Below, in pieces: positions 1 through 9,904 of a DNA stretch of 64,000 nucleotides. Numbering within the stretch: position 1 is the stretch's first letter; each line of letters starts with the position of its first letter. The position numbers and the translations under genes were made by a program. Under the pieces are notes generated by a model that was not told the DNA's origin, made no database searches, and worked only from the letters and a program-made list of their open reading frames with translations. The stretch comes from an uncultured Bacteroidales bacterium (GTDB lineage: Bacteria; Bacteroidota; Bacteroidia; Bacteroidales; Bacteroidaceae), in assembly GCA_902763885.1 (NCBI GenBank), contig CACWTU010000006.1, positions 124,001 through 188,000 on the forward strand, in the 5' to 3' direction.

Positions 1-1528
1 TATCACCTATGCCGGTGTAAACATCATTTACGCACGGAATACCCTTTAGTTTTGATGTCAGGCCATATAACCCGTCAATCCGGTCCATATAATCTGTTCC
101 TCTTTCACCACGAAGTGGCATTGGGTCTTCATCAATATAAGCGTAACCTTGGAAACCATCAAACGCATCATTATCGGGATTGAATATGGTCAGAACTGCC
201 GTATCATTCACCCTTATTCCCCAGTTGTTGTTTCTGAGGAAGCGGAACTGATGCAAGAATGCAAATACCACAAACGCAAACAGCACGCTTATAAATATTT
301 GAATGCCTATGCTTATGTTGCGGAACGTCTTTCCAGTTTTCCTTACCAAGGTACTCTGCATCGTGCGGCGTCTTACCATGCCCACCGATATGATGCTGAC
401 AGCCATGGAAACAGCAAAGGCAAGCGCAATCACAACAAGACTTCCCCACATCACATATCCGCCGCTCATTCCTATATCCGCCATTCTGCGGAAAGGCTCC
501 TTTAGAAACAGTATTGTTATGAATCCCAATACCGATGCCACCCCAAGAACAATACCTGACTCAACCGCCATCATGCCTAAGACCGACCTTCCGGATGCTC
601 CGTGGACAATCCTGAGCACCATCTCATGCTCCCTGTTCCTTACCCTGTTCAAGTTAAAGAGCAGGAAATTCACCAAAGCGCACAACGTGAGCAGAAGGCT
701 GGCCCAGGCAAACATTCCGGCATGCTCATATCCTATGTACATATCGCCGGAAGCAGCCTGCTTATGCACTTCACTGATTGGCAGCAATCTGTATTTGAAT
801 TTGTCATGATCGAATCTTTTATCCCTATTCATAGACGCTGTGTACAAATCTGAGAGTTGTTCCGGATCTGTTCCGCTATGTATCTTGAAAAAGGCATTAG
901 GACTTCTATCCAACTCATCATAAACAACCATTTTCTGTAAATCACCCCACACAGCTATCACTCCTGGTTGAATCACAGGAAAGATATGCATTGTGAGCAT
1001 GTCGAACTTAAAATGTGACGGACCACGGAATGGAGACACTACAGCACATACGGTCTTTCCTAACAACTCCTGTCCTATAGGGTCCATGCCGGGAAACCTC
1101 TCTTGGGCATATGATTGTGATATAGCCACATAATTGGTGTCACGCATAAAGCTCCGGTTGCCGCTGGCCAGACTGAATTCAAAGTATTCAAAGAATGTGC
1201 TATCAGCTATCAGTTCCGTCACCTTACCATGATGGCGGTAGTTCCACTTGGTATATGACTCCACTTCACTGAACTCAAGCAACGGGTCCAACCTTTCCGG
1301 AGTGAGCTGCGGTATATATGGTTCACCTCTATATGGCGATACCTCCAATATTGTAAATATCCTGTCCGCATCCTTATGGAACGTGTCAAATGACTCTTCA
1401 AAACGGATCCAAAGCGCAGAGAAACTGAGGCAAACAAGACCCGCAGCAAGACCTATGCAACTGACAGCATTCTGGAGTGCATACTTGCGGATATTGCGCA
1501 TTGCAATGGTGAAATAATGTCGGAACAT
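1..1528 (-). CDS. ABC transporter permease, FtsX/MacB type (partial, 3' end outside window)
   Basis: The frame is open from an ATG at 1528 to the left edge, giving about 509 residues. The N-terminus (MFRHYFTIAMRNIRKYAL) followed by a hydrophobic helix at about residues 16-40 is typical of Bacteroidales MacB/FtsX permeases. A periplasmic domain follows, then a second membrane segment near residue 265 and the start of the FtsX core. Family members are about 780-800 residues with four helices, so roughly the last third is missing. These proteins pair with a LolD/MacB-type ATPase and act mechanically on the periplasm or cell envelope. The ATPase, if adjacent, lies outside the window. Substrate cannot be told from sequence. 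Confidence 0.85.
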   Translation of the reverse strand, partial: MFRHYFTIAMRNIRKYALQNAVSCIGLAAGLVCLSFSALWIRFEESFDTFHKDADRIFTILEVSPYRGEPYIPQLTPERLDPLLEFSEVESYTKWNYRHHGKVTELIADSTFFEYFEFSLASGNRSFMRDTNYVAISQSYAQERFPGMDPIGQELLGKTVCAVVSPFRGPSHFKFDMLTMHIFPVIQPGVIAVWGDLQKMVVYDELDRSPNAFFKIHSGTDPEQLSDLYTASMNRDKRFDHDKFKYRLLPISEVHKQAASGDMYIGYEHAGMFAWASLLLTLCALVNFLLFNLNRVRNREHEMVLRIVHGASGRSVLGMMAVESGIVLGVASVLGFITILFLKEPFRRMADIGMSGGYVMWGSLVVIALAFAVSMAVSIISVGMVRRRTMQSTLVRKTGKTFRNISIGIQIFISVLFAFVVFAFLHQFRFLRNNNWGIRVNDTAVLTIFNPDNDAFDGFQGYAYIDEDPMPLRGERGTDYMDRIDGLYGLTSKLKGIPCVNDVYTGIGD

Positions 1529-1684
1529 ACCAAGGACTTTTTGAAAACAATAGTTTGTACCCAAATATATCCCTCCATAGACTCATTCTCCAAGAAAAAA
1601 AAGCAAAAACTCACTTTTCTGCCCCAAAGTGTCCAATTTTTTGACAGTTGACCGCAAATGCAACAGTTTTGCAGCGCTTATTTC

Positions 1685-1715
1685 TTGTAAAGGCATACCG
1701 CAGGGCTTACTTTTG
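1685..1715 (+). promoter_or_regulatory. Bacteroidetes-type promoter for the small secreted protein
   Basis: A TTG at 1685-1687 is followed by a 20 bp spacer and TACTTTTG at 1708-1715, matching the TTG...TAnnTTTG pattern. It predicts a leader of about 40 nt before the ATG at 1761. Confidence 0.6.
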
Positions 1716-1760
1716 TCAGCGGATAAAGACGTATTTGAACAACCAACACGTTATACAGAT

Positions 1761-2243
1761 ATGAAAAAGAGATTTGTTTTATTGTTGCTGACGGTAGTAT
1801 CTGCCATTTCAGCATTAGCCCAGGGCAAGCCCAATGCCGGTGATATCATCTATGGTACAGTGACTGACAGCATAGGGCCTGTTGCAGGAATAACCGTTAT
1901 TGAAAGGAATGCCAATTACCGAATCATGGCTCAAACCGTCACTGACGCAAACGGTAATTTCTCATTCCGTCTGGTTGATCCGGATAATGAGTTATGCTTT
2001 ATGAGAAAGAAGCAGGAACCATATTCTAGATCCACCGGTGTATATATGCCCATAACAAGCTTGCAATATGATATTAACCTGGATCAGATATCCGGTATTG
2101 ATGAAGCTCTTGCCGGATTTCCGGGTCTGGACATAGTCTTCGGTCCGGATCCCAAACCAACAGACTATTATATTCCTTTCCGCGATTTCATACATTACTA
2201 TTCTATTGAAGACCTCTTCAACAACATGCTCCTGTATTACTGA
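1761..2243 (+). CDS. small secreted protein with carboxypeptidase-regulatory-like domain
   Basis: 160 residues from an ATG at 1761; the frame extends further upstream but the signal peptide (MKKRFVLLLLTVVSAISALA) fixes this start. After cleavage comes a single beta-sandwich resembling the CarboxypepD_reg/SusC N-terminal domain (about residues 30-100: IIYGTVTDSIGPVAG, then TVTDANGNFSFRL). The remaining tail is rich in Tyr, Pro and Phe and has no recognised domain. This fold is common on TonB-dependent receptors but here stands alone. It is transcribed divergently from the FtsX-type permease. Function unknown. Confidence 0.7.
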   Translation: MKKRFVLLLLTVVSAISALAQGKPNAGDIIYGTVTDSIGPVAGITVIERNANYRIMAQTVTDANGNFSFRLVDPDNELCFMRKKQEPYSRSTGVYMPITSLQYDINLDQISGIDEALAGFPGLDIVFGPDPKPTDYYIPFRDFIHYYSIEDLFNNMLLYY

Positions 2244-2271
2244 TTTTCCTCCTTATTTTTTGCAAAAATAT

Positions 2272-2302
2272 TTTGTGGTGACGTGGTAAAATACTAATTT
2301 TG
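2272..2302 (+). promoter_or_regulatory. promoter of rplU-rpmA
   Basis: TTTG at 2272-2275, a 19 bp spacer, and TAATTTTG at 2295-2302: a near-ideal Bacteroidetes housekeeping promoter. The start of transcription would fall near 2308, leaving an ~80 nt leader before rplU. Confidence 0.75.
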
Positions 2303-2310
2303 CGCCCGAT

Positions 2311-2370
2311 TAGTGCCGCAGAGGTTTGAGAAGTGTCTGCCACAGTGGGCGGTCCACCTCACGGAGAAAC
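2311..2370 (+). ncRNA. structured 5' leader of rplU (candidate L21/L27 autoregulatory element)
   Basis: The leader folds as a nested stem. CCG 2316-2318 pairs with CGG 2362-2364, GAGGT 2321-2325 with ACCTC 2356-2360, and an inner hairpin CTGCC 2337-2341/GGCGG 2348-2352 has loop ACAGTG. It lies wholly between the predicted transcription start and the rplU ATG. Ribosomal-protein operons are commonly controlled by such leaders, so regulation by L21 is a reasonable inference, but no homology search was possible. Confidence 0.55.
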
Positions 2371-2389
2371 CGAATAAAAGCAAGATTTA

Positions 2390-2707
2390 ATGTACGTTAT
2401 TGCTGAAATTCAAGGACAGCAGTTCAAGATTGAACAGGGAATGAAGCTGTTCGTGCACCACATTCAGGACGTTGAGGCCGGTGCAAGCGTAGAGTTTGAG
2501 AAGATCCTTCTCGCTGACAAGGACGGTCAGGTTACCGTAGGTACCCCCACCATTGACGGCGCAAAGGTAGTATGTGAGGTCAAGAGCGCACTCGTTAAGG
2601 GTGACAAGGTTCTTGTATTCCACAAGAGAAGAAGAAAAGGATACCGTAAGCTGAACGGTCATCGCCAGCAGTTCACAGAGCTTCTGGTTAAGGAAGTAGT
2701 AGCATAA
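2390..2707 (+). CDS. rplU: 50S ribosomal protein L21
   Basis: 105 residues beginning [20 protein letters not shown] and ending in the conserved basic segment [18 protein letters not shown], both diagnostic of L21. L21 is a 23S rRNA-binding protein of the large subunit. It is first in a two-gene unit with rpmA, the standard bacterial arrangement, behind a strong promoter and a structured leader. Length is normal for the family. Confidence 0.97.
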   Translation: MYVIAEIQGQQFKIEQGMKLFVHHIQDVEAGASVEFEKILLADKDGQVTVGTPTIDGAKVVCEVKSALVKGDKVLVFHKRRRKGYRKLNGHRQQFTELLVKEVVA

Positions 2708-2727
2708 CCCTAAAAAACTGAAAAGAT

Positions 2728-3000
2728 ATGGCACATAAAAAAGGTGTAGGTAGTTCTAAGAACGGCCGTGAGTCTGCCAGCAAACGTCTTGGCGTTAAGA
2801 TTTGGGGTGGACAGTATGCAAAAGCAGGTAACATCATAGTACGTCAGCGCGGAACACAGCATCATCCGGGCGAGAACATCGGTATGGGTAAGGACCACAC
2901 CCTGTTTGCTCTGGTTGACGGAACAGTTCAGTTCAAGAAAGGCCGCAAGGACAGAAGCTATGTTTCAGTAATCCCCGTTCAGGAGAAAGCTGAGGCCTGA
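2728..3000 (+). CDS. rpmA: 50S ribosomal protein L27
   Basis: 90 residues starting [20 protein letters not shown], the typical L27 N-terminus that reaches toward the peptidyl-transferase centre. The N-terminus is the mature form directly after Met, without the cleaved extension seen in Firmicutes. It lies 20 bp after rplU and is followed by a strong intrinsic terminator, so rplU-rpmA is a closed operon. Confidence 0.97.
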   Translation: MAHKKGVGSSKNGRESASKRLGVKIWGGQYAKAGNIIVRQRGTQHHPGENIGMGKDHTLFALVDGTVQFKKGRKDRSYVSVIPVQEKAEA

Positions 3001-3021
3001 TAAACAAAACAACATAAAAGA

Positions 3022-3047
3022 GGCTCACTTCAGCGTGAGCCTTTTTT
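3022..3047 (+). terminator. intrinsic terminator after rpmA
   Basis: GGCTCAC 3022-3028 and GTGAGCC 3035-3041 form a perfect 7 bp stem with a 6 nt loop, followed directly by a T run. Confidence 0.9.
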
Positions 3048-3073
3048 ATTAACCCACCAAAGAGTAATTCCCT

Positions 3074-4393
3074 ATGCTAACACTCAAGCAGATCACAGAA
3101 CAGACCGATGTAGTTATAGCAGGTCTTAAGAAGAAGCATTTCAAGAATGCTGAGGAGGCAATCGCCCAGGCTATCTCTCTGAATGATGACAGAAAGAAGG
3201 CTCAGGCTCAGTTGGACAACAATCTTGCTGAGGGCAAGGTTCTTGCAGCCAAGATTGGACAGGCTATGAAGGCCGGCAACAAGGATGAGGCTGAGCAGGC
3301 CAAGGCTAAGGTTGCTGAGCTCAAGGTGGCTGCCGCAGAACTTGAGGCTAAGAAAGAGCAGGCTGAGAATGATTTGAACGCCCTGCTCTGCACAATTCCC
3401 AACATACCCTACCCTGAGGTTCCGGAGGGCACATGTGCTGAGGATAACTGGGTGGTTAAGTCAAACCTCAAGGAGTGTGTCATCGGACAGGATACCGTAG
3501 GTAACTGGACGTGCAACCCGCAGAATGGTGAAGCCAAGGTTCCTCACTGGGAACTGGCCAAGAAATACAACATGATAGACTTTGACCTGGGTGTCAAGAT
3601 TACAGGTGCAGGTTTCCCCGTATATATAGGAAAAGGTGCACAGCTGCAGCGTGCACTCATCAACTTCTTCCTGGCTGAGGCTAACAAGGCCGGTTACACA
3701 GAGATCATGCCTCCTACCGTTGTCAACCAGGCATCAGGTTACGGTACAGGCCAGCTTCCTGACAAGGAGGGCCAGATGTATCACTGTGAGGTAGATGACC
3801 TCTATCTGATTCCTACTGCTGAGGTTCCCGTAACCAACATCTACCGTGACGTGATTCTGGATGAGAAGCAGCTCCCCATCAAGAACTGCGCATACACAGA
3901 GTGCTTCCGTCGCGAGGCCGGTTCATACGGCAAGGATGTTCGCGGCCTGAACCGCCTGCATGAGTTCTCCAAGATTGAGATAGTACGTATTGATACTCCT
4001 GAGCACTCAGCAGAGAGTCACAAGGAGATGCTTGCTCACGTAGAGGGCCTGCTCCAGAAACTGGAACTCCCCTACCGCATCCTGCGTCTTTGCGGCGGTG
4101 ACCAGAGCTTCACATCGGCCATATGCTATGACTTTGAGGTATATTCAGAGGCCCAGGGCCGCTGGCTTGAGGTTTCATCAGTATCCAACTTTGATACCTA
4201 TCAGGCTAACCGTCTGAAATGCCGCTACCGCAAGGCCGGTGAGAAGAAAGCCGAGCTCTGCCACACACTGAACGGCTCAGCACTTGCTCTGCCCCGTATA
4301 GTAGCAGCCATCCTGGAGAACAACCAGACCGAGAAGGGCATCCGCATCCCCAAGGCCCTGGTTCCCTACACAGGTTTCGATATCATCGACTAA
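3074..4393 (+). CDS. serS: seryl-tRNA synthetase
   Basis: 439 residues. The N-terminal ~110 residues form the long antiparallel coiled-coil arm that grips tRNA-Ser (Lys/Glu/Ala-rich heptads). The class II catalytic core follows, with motif 2 around FRREAGSYGKDVRGLNRLH and motif 3 near the C-terminus (NGSALALPRIVAAILE). It charges tRNA-Ser (and tRNA-Sec where present) with serine. Length is usual for the family. It follows the rpmA terminator, so it probably has its own promoter. The stop codon abuts a palindromic repeat. Confidence 0.97.
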   Translation: MLTLKQITEQTDVVIAGLKKKHFKNAEEAIAQAISLNDDRKKAQAQLDNNLAEGKVLAAKIGQAMKAGNKDEAEQAKAKVAELKVAAAELEAKKEQAENDLNALLCTIPNIPYPEVPEGTCAEDNWVVKSNLKECVIGQDTVGNWTCNPQNGEAKVPHWELAKKYNMIDFDLGVKITGAGFPVYIGKGAQLQRALINFFLAEANKAGYTEIMPPTVVNQASGYGTGQLPDKEGQMYHCEVDDLYLIPTAEVPVTNIYRDVILDEKQLPIKNCAYTECFRREAGSYGKDVRGLNRLHEFSKIEIVRIDTPEHSAESHKEMLAHVEGLLQKLELPYRILRLCGGDQSFTSAICYDFEVYSEAQGRWLEVSSVSNFDTYQANRLKCRYRKAGEKKAELCHTLNGSALALPRIVAAILENNQTEKGIRIPKALVPYTGFDIID

Positions 4394-4476
4394 AAAAGAG
4401 TACCAAAGGGGACAGACCCCTTTGGTATCATTTTCAAAAAGAGTACCATTGGGGTCTGTCCCCAATGGTACTCTTT
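4394..4476. repeat. composite palindromic repeat, GTACC type (family A)
   Basis: Two complete palindromes, TACCAAAGGGG-ACAGA-CCCCTTTGGTA and TACCATTGGGG-TCTGT-CCCCAATGGTA, are separated by a linker (TATCATTTTCAAAAAGAG). It exactly fills the gap between the convergent stop codons of serS and the lipoprotein gene. T runs on both sides suggest it also works as a bidirectional terminator. Confidence 0.9.
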
Positions 4477-5940
4477 TTACTTCTTATACAGGACATCAAA
4501 GTCGTAGTATGTCTCATACGTGCGCTCGTACCATACAGAGTATGCTGATGGAGGAGTTACCACGCAATCCCAAGGATTCTTGTGGTTATCATCACCTATC
4601 GGAGCGAATGCATTTACATATAAGGTGGGATCTGCCGTGAAACTGACTGTACTTGCATCTAAGTACGGCTTAAGATTCTCACGATCAATTGCATTTATAT
4701 TGTAGTAGTTCCATATCTCAAATGTCAGACCATCATGATATTTGTTTTTAAGATACTCCTGCAATCCTGCTGTCATTCCATGAGTTGTAATACGGATACC
4801 ATTTGCCTCAAAAGCAACGGTCGCGCTTACCGCATAGACCTCACTGGTCTCTGAATTTACAATCTCAAATGACTCAGTGCTCGGCTGCGGAATATACTGA
4901 ACCAAATCAAGTTGATGTGAAATCACCAGATCCATATCATCTACATCGCAATAGTAATTCTGGCCGACAGGAATGAAAATCTCAACATCGGTAACCGCAC
5001 GGATATGAATGCTCAGTTTGGTGTGGATCCAGTCTCCCTCCTCATGTTTATCATTTACGGAAAGATTCACCTCAACATGATCTGTGGCATAAAAGTCATA
5101 GGGATCAACATCAGAAACGTCGGGATCATCAGGATCAATTTCTGAACCGTCACCAGGGATTATCTTTATTACCCAGTCATTGTAAACACCATCTCCCTGA
5201 TAATCCAACTGACCGTTGTCCCACTTATTTGTAGCATAGTCAAAGCAGAGATAGAGGTTCTTCTTACCGTCATACTCTATTACATAGAAACGGTAATGGT
5301 TCTCTTGTGTGGTGTTGTAGAAAGAATCGTGATAACGTGGATTTACCAGCGGAATGTTCACGCAAAGAGCACGTACGCCCCATGTAGCATTGTAATCATT
5401 GATATGGGTTCCGTTAAACTCAACATAGTCCATATGGTTGCCTCCTGTGATATCCGTGTAGTGGTGAGGCACATCACCGTTCATGAATGCAAGATGATAA
5501 GTGTCATAGTTTGAACCTACGTTTTGGATGAAGTAGGTAGTAAGGTCACAGGTAGTGCTGCCCTCATCGGGATGAGCTGCAAGATACGCCATCACCGCAT
5601 TCTTTTCTGCCTGAGAAACCTGCTCACCGCGGTCCGTAGAAGTAGCAGGAGCGTTGTCAAAGTATTGGTAAAGAACCGGATACTGGTTTTTCATCCAATC
5701 ACTTTTTCCGCCCCCAAAATCCATGATTTTGAAATAGTTTACATTGACACTGACATCGCCACGCGTTGAAGATAAGACCTGGCCTCCTGAATACAACCTG
5801 ATATCAGGTGTTTTTGCCACTTTCACATCCAGCATTAAGGCTTCATTGGATTCAAATCCATCAGAGTTGTCACATGAAAACAAAACTCCAGATAATAAAA
5901 TAGCCATCGCGGCTATACCATAAGCATAGTCCCTTCTCAT
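4477..5940 (-). CDS. lipoprotein, unknown function
   Basis: 487 residues with a type II signal peptide (MRRDYAYGIAAMAILLSGVL, lipobox LFSC, Cys 23), so membrane-anchored and probably surface or periplasmic. Beyond the lipobox no family is recognised. There is an acidic Asp/Pro linker near residues 275-290 (PDDPDVSDVDPYD) separating an N-terminal domain rich in Tyr, Asn and Trp from a beta-rich C-terminal domain. It stands alone between the repeat and kdsA. Its stop codon coincides with the repeat edge. Confidence 0.7.
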   Translation of the reverse strand: MRRDYAYGIAAMAILLSGVLFSCDNSDGFESNEALMLDVKVAKTPDIRLYSGGQVLSSTRGDVSVNVNYFKIMDFGGGKSDWMKNQYPVLYQYFDNAPATSTDRGEQVSQAEKNAVMAYLAAHPDEGSTTCDLTTYFIQNVGSNYDTYHLAFMNGDVPHHYTDITGGNHMDYVEFNGTHINDYNATWGVRALCVNIPLVNPRYHDSFYNTTQENHYRFYVIEYDGKKNLYLCFDYATNKWDNGQLDYQGDGVYNDWVIKIIPGDGSEIDPDDPDVSDVDPYDFYATDHVEVNLSVNDKHEEGDWIHTKLSIHIRAVTDVEIFIPVGQNYYCDVDDMDLVISHQLDLVQYIPQPSTESFEIVNSETSEVYAVSATVAFEANGIRITTHGMTAGLQEYLKNKYHDGLTFEIWNYYNINAIDRENLKPYLDASTVSFTADPTLYVNAFAPIGDDNHKNPWDCVVTPPSAYSVWYERTYETYYDFDVLYKK

Positions 5941-6046
5941 AAATAGTCCTTTTTACAAATCCAGTAATAATAGTTTACCTTTCCTATAAAGTTAACTCCC
6001 CGAAAATATAAAACATCCTATTTATTGAGAAATAATCAAAAAATAA

Positions 6047-6838
6047 TCAAAGAACTTTACGAATTCTAACCAATTTGCTAAGCAGACTTTCCAATTTGTC
6101 AAGTGGAAGCATGTTTGCACCATCACTCTTGGCATGAGCCGGATCCTCATGTGTCTCCATAAACAGGCCATCTGCTCCTACTGCAACTGCGGCTTTTGAA
6201 ATGGTTTCTATAAGTTCAGGCTGTCCGCCGGTTACGCCGCTTGTCTGATTGGGACGCTGCAATGAATGAGTGCAGTCCACCACCACCGGGAAGCCTATTT
6301 TCTGCATCTCAGGAATACCGCGGAAATCAACCACCAGATCCTGATAGCCGAATGTAGTGCCGCGCTCGGTAAGCATAACGTTTCTGTTTCCTGCGTCAAC
6401 AACTTTCTGAGCTGCGAATTGCATAGCATCGGGAGCAAGAAACTGCCCCTTCTTGATATTCACCGTCTTGCCGGTACGTGCAGCGGCAACCAGGAGATCG
6501 GTCTGACGACACAGGAATGCCGGTATCTGCAGGATATCAACATACTGGGCAGCCAACTCCGCATCTTCCTCCTTATGAATATCGGTAACTACCGGAATGC
6601 CGAACTCGCTACGCACGCGAGCCAGTATCTTGAGTGCCTTTTCATCACCTATTCCGGTAAATGAATCAATGCGTGAACGGTTGGCTTTCTTGAACGAGCC
6701 CTTGAAAGCATAGGGTATGCCCAGACGCGATGTAATGTCAACACACTTCTCAGCTATGCGCAATGCCATCTCCTCACCCTCAATCACGCAAGGGCCGGCC
6801 AGCAGAAAGAAATTGTCTGATTTTTCAAACAGTGCCAT
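6047..6838 (-). CDS. kdsA: 2-dehydro-3-deoxyphosphooctonate aldolase (KDO-8-phosphate synthase)
   Basis: 263 residues, full length. It condenses phosphoenolpyruvate with arabinose 5-phosphate to KDO-8-P for lipopolysaccharide inner core. The AGPCVIEG motif carries Cys 17 where metal-independent enzymes have Asn, so this should be the metal-dependent class. Other family marks are KGSFKKANRSR, the KKGQF loop and VFMETH-like GLFMETHEDP. It is last in the miaA-lipid kinase-kdsA operon, 1 bp after the kinase stop codon. Confidence 0.96.
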   Translation of the reverse strand: MALFEKSDNFFLLAGPCVIEGEEMALRIAEKCVDITSRLGIPYAFKGSFKKANRSRIDSFTGIGDEKALKILARVRSEFGIPVVTDIHKEEDAELAAQYVDILQIPAFLCRQTDLLVAAARTGKTVNIKKGQFLAPDAMQFAAQKVVDAGNRNVMLTERGTTFGYQDLVVDFRGIPEMQKIGFPVVVDCTHSLQRPNQTSGVTGGQPELIETISKAAVAVGADGLFMETHEDPAHAKSDGANMLPLDKLESLLSKLVRIRKVL

Positions 6839-6839
6839 A

Positions 6840-7769
6840 TTATCCGGGAATTATAAAGTTGATGACTGCCGGCTCAAGTGATACCTTGAGCGGGAATGTA
6901 TTGTTCAGAGTACGACCGTCAATGCAGGTCAAAGTACCGTCAGCGTCCAGAATCTCAATCTGCTTGGTACGGTACGGACGCACCTGCTCGTGGTTGAGGA
7001 ACTGATTATGCAGAATCATGTAGAGTCCGCGTATGGTCTGCCAGAACTTAGGCCTATAGACTATTGACATATCAAGCCAGCCATTATAAGGAACAGCGCT
7101 CGGAGTCATACCGTAACCGCGTGAGTTACCAATACAGAGAGTCATGATCTTATCGTTAATCTCCTCACTGTTCACCTTGATGCGCATCTTGTACTGCTTA
7201 CGCTCCTTGAACAGACTGAATATGGCCAGCAGATATGCAGGATTCTTCTTACCGAACCTCTTGCAAATATCTGAAAGGCGTATTGCCTGGGCGCCCAGAC
7301 CGATATTTACAGACATAAGGAAGTAGCGGACATGCTCCAGACCGTTCTCCTGATAAGAACAGTAACCCACATCAATCTTCTTGGTCTTGGCCTCTATGAT
7401 ACTGTGGATGGCTTTCTTGTAGTTATCCACCTCAAGCCCCCAGTAACTTGCAAAGTCATTACCGATACCATTGGGGACTATGCCTAAAGTCAGATTCTGA
7501 CGAATCTCACGGGGTGAGAACATTATGGCGTTGATGGCATCGTTAAGAGCCTCATCACCTCCCACCACAACAATGGTCTGGTGCCCACTGTCTATAAGCA
7601 TACGCGTTATGCGCTCAATGGAACCCTCGCCTCCAGACTGCACAACGTCATACTGGACCTTGCGGAACTCCAGATACTCCCTTATCTGATTCCACCTTTT
7701 AAGTGAGTTGCTCACGCCGGCTCTGGGAACGTAAACTATTCCCCACCTCTCTTCATCGGTCACTATCAT
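6840..7769 (-). CDS. diacylglycerol/lipid kinase family protein
   Basis: 309 residues with the DAGK catalytic fold (YegS/DgkB type). The nucleotide loop reads GGDEALND near residue 70 in place of the common GGDGT, and is followed by PNGIGNDFA, the usual PxGTGND region. The conserved C-terminal DGR (CIDGRTLNN) is present. Such enzymes phosphorylate diacylglycerol, sphingoid bases or related lipids; the substrate is unknown here. The start overlaps the miaA stop codon by 4 bp and the stop is 1 bp from kdsA, so the three are translationally coupled. Confidence 0.85.
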   Translation of the reverse strand: MIVTDEERWGIVYVPRAGVSNSLKRWNQIREYLEFRKVQYDVVQSGGEGSIERITRMLIDSGHQTIVVVGGDEALNDAINAIMFSPREIRQNLTLGIVPNGIGNDFASYWGLEVDNYKKAIHSIIEAKTKKIDVGYCSYQENGLEHVRYFLMSVNIGLGAQAIRLSDICKRFGKKNPAYLLAIFSLFKERKQYKMRIKVNSEEINDKIMTLCIGNSRGYGMTPSAVPYNGWLDMSIVYRPKFWQTIRGLYMILHNQFLNHEQVRPYRTKQIEILDADGTLTCIDGRTLNNTFPLKVSLEPAVINFIIPG

Positions 7770-8686
7770 ATTTTTTCCATTAGTTCTATAATCCGATCTA
7801 CCTTCTTTTCAGTAGGCCATTCAAACGGAATCCACTCAATATGTATCCCGCGACGCTCCATACCCCGAAACCAGGTCATCTGCCGTTTGGCAAACTGGTG
7901 GATTGCCACCTCCAGTTCCTGCAGCAGATATTTATATTCAAGTTGTCCTGTCACATACAGGGTAACATACTTGTATTCAAGCCCGTAATATATAAGGTCA
8001 TCGGCCGATATACCTCTGTCAAGCAAGCCCTTGACCTCATCAATCATACCTTCATTCAATCGTTTCTCCAAGCGGCTGCTTATAAGTTCACGCCTCAAGT
8101 CACGGCTTATGTCAACACCTATGTTAAGACTCTTCAAGGCAGGGAATCCGCCCGCCTCAACCGGAGTATTGCGGTAGCACTCCTCTATCTCAATGGCACG
8201 TATGGCACGCTTGCAGGTATCGACATCAGTAGTGTTATGCAGCGTCTTGTATCCCTTGAGTATCTCAGTAAGTTCTGTCAGCGTCTTACCCTCAAGTGAG
8301 CGGCGCAGCTCCGGATTTTCCGGAACAGGAATCAGCCTGTAGCCGCGCAACACTGACTCAAGATAAAGACCGGTTCCGCCGCACATTATGGGTTGGGCGC
8401 CACGCTCCGTCACCTCACGATATGCCTTAAGGAAATCACCCTGGAACTCATATACATTATACTTGCTACCCGGCTCTGCAATATCAATAAGATGATACGG
8501 TATATGGTGACCGTTTACCTTATAATCAGCCAGATCCTTTCCGGTGCCGATATCCATACCGCGGTAAACCTGACGGCTGTCAGCACTCAGGATCTCACCG
8601 CCTATACGGTCAGCCAGCGCCACAGCCAGACGCGTCTTACCGCACGCCGTAGGCCCCAATATGGTTATAAGGTCATAGTTCTGCAT
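7766..8686 (-). CDS. miaA: tRNA dimethylallyltransferase
   Basis: 306 residues. The P-loop GPTACGKT is at residues 11-18, followed by SADSRQVYRGMDIGTGK, the MiaA signature that binds tRNA and positions A37. It transfers the isopentenyl group from DMAPP to A37 of tRNAs reading UNN codons. A downstream Trp/Arg-rich tail (RQMTWFRGME) is also typical. First gene of the miaA-lipid kinase-kdsA operon on the minus strand. Confidence 0.95.
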   Translation of the reverse strand: MQNYDLITILGPTACGKTRLAVALADRIGGEILSADSRQVYRGMDIGTGKDLADYKVNGHHIPYHLIDIAEPGSKYNVYEFQGDFLKAYREVTERGAQPIMCGGTGLYLESVLRGYRLIPVPENPELRRSLEGKTLTELTEILKGYKTLHNTTDVDTCKRAIRAIEIEECYRNTPVEAGGFPALKSLNIGVDISRDLRRELISSRLEKRLNEGMIDEVKGLLDRGISADDLIYYGLEYKYVTLYVTGQLEYKYLLQELEVAIHQFAKRQMTWFRGMERRGIHIEWIPFEWPTEKKVDRIIELMEKI

Positions 8687-8702
8687 AGGTAAGTGCGAAG
8701 AT

Positions 8703-8732
8703 AAAAAAAAATCCCCGCATTTCTGCGAGGAT
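8703..8732 (-). terminator. intrinsic terminator of gap
   Basis: On the minus strand a 9 bp stem (ATCCTCGCA/TGCGGGGAT, one mismatch) is followed by a run of nine T. It sits just past the gap stop codon and upstream of miaA, separating the two units. Confidence 0.85.
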
Positions 8733-8758
8733 TTCTTTCTATAAAGTAATAATGTGAA

Positions 8759-9826
<1,068 letters not shown>

Positions 9827-9904
9827 AGAAATTCTTTTTACTTTCGCGCACAATTACGAAAGTATTAAGGTTAAAACAATTTAAGATTAATAAGGTAACA
9901 GAAT

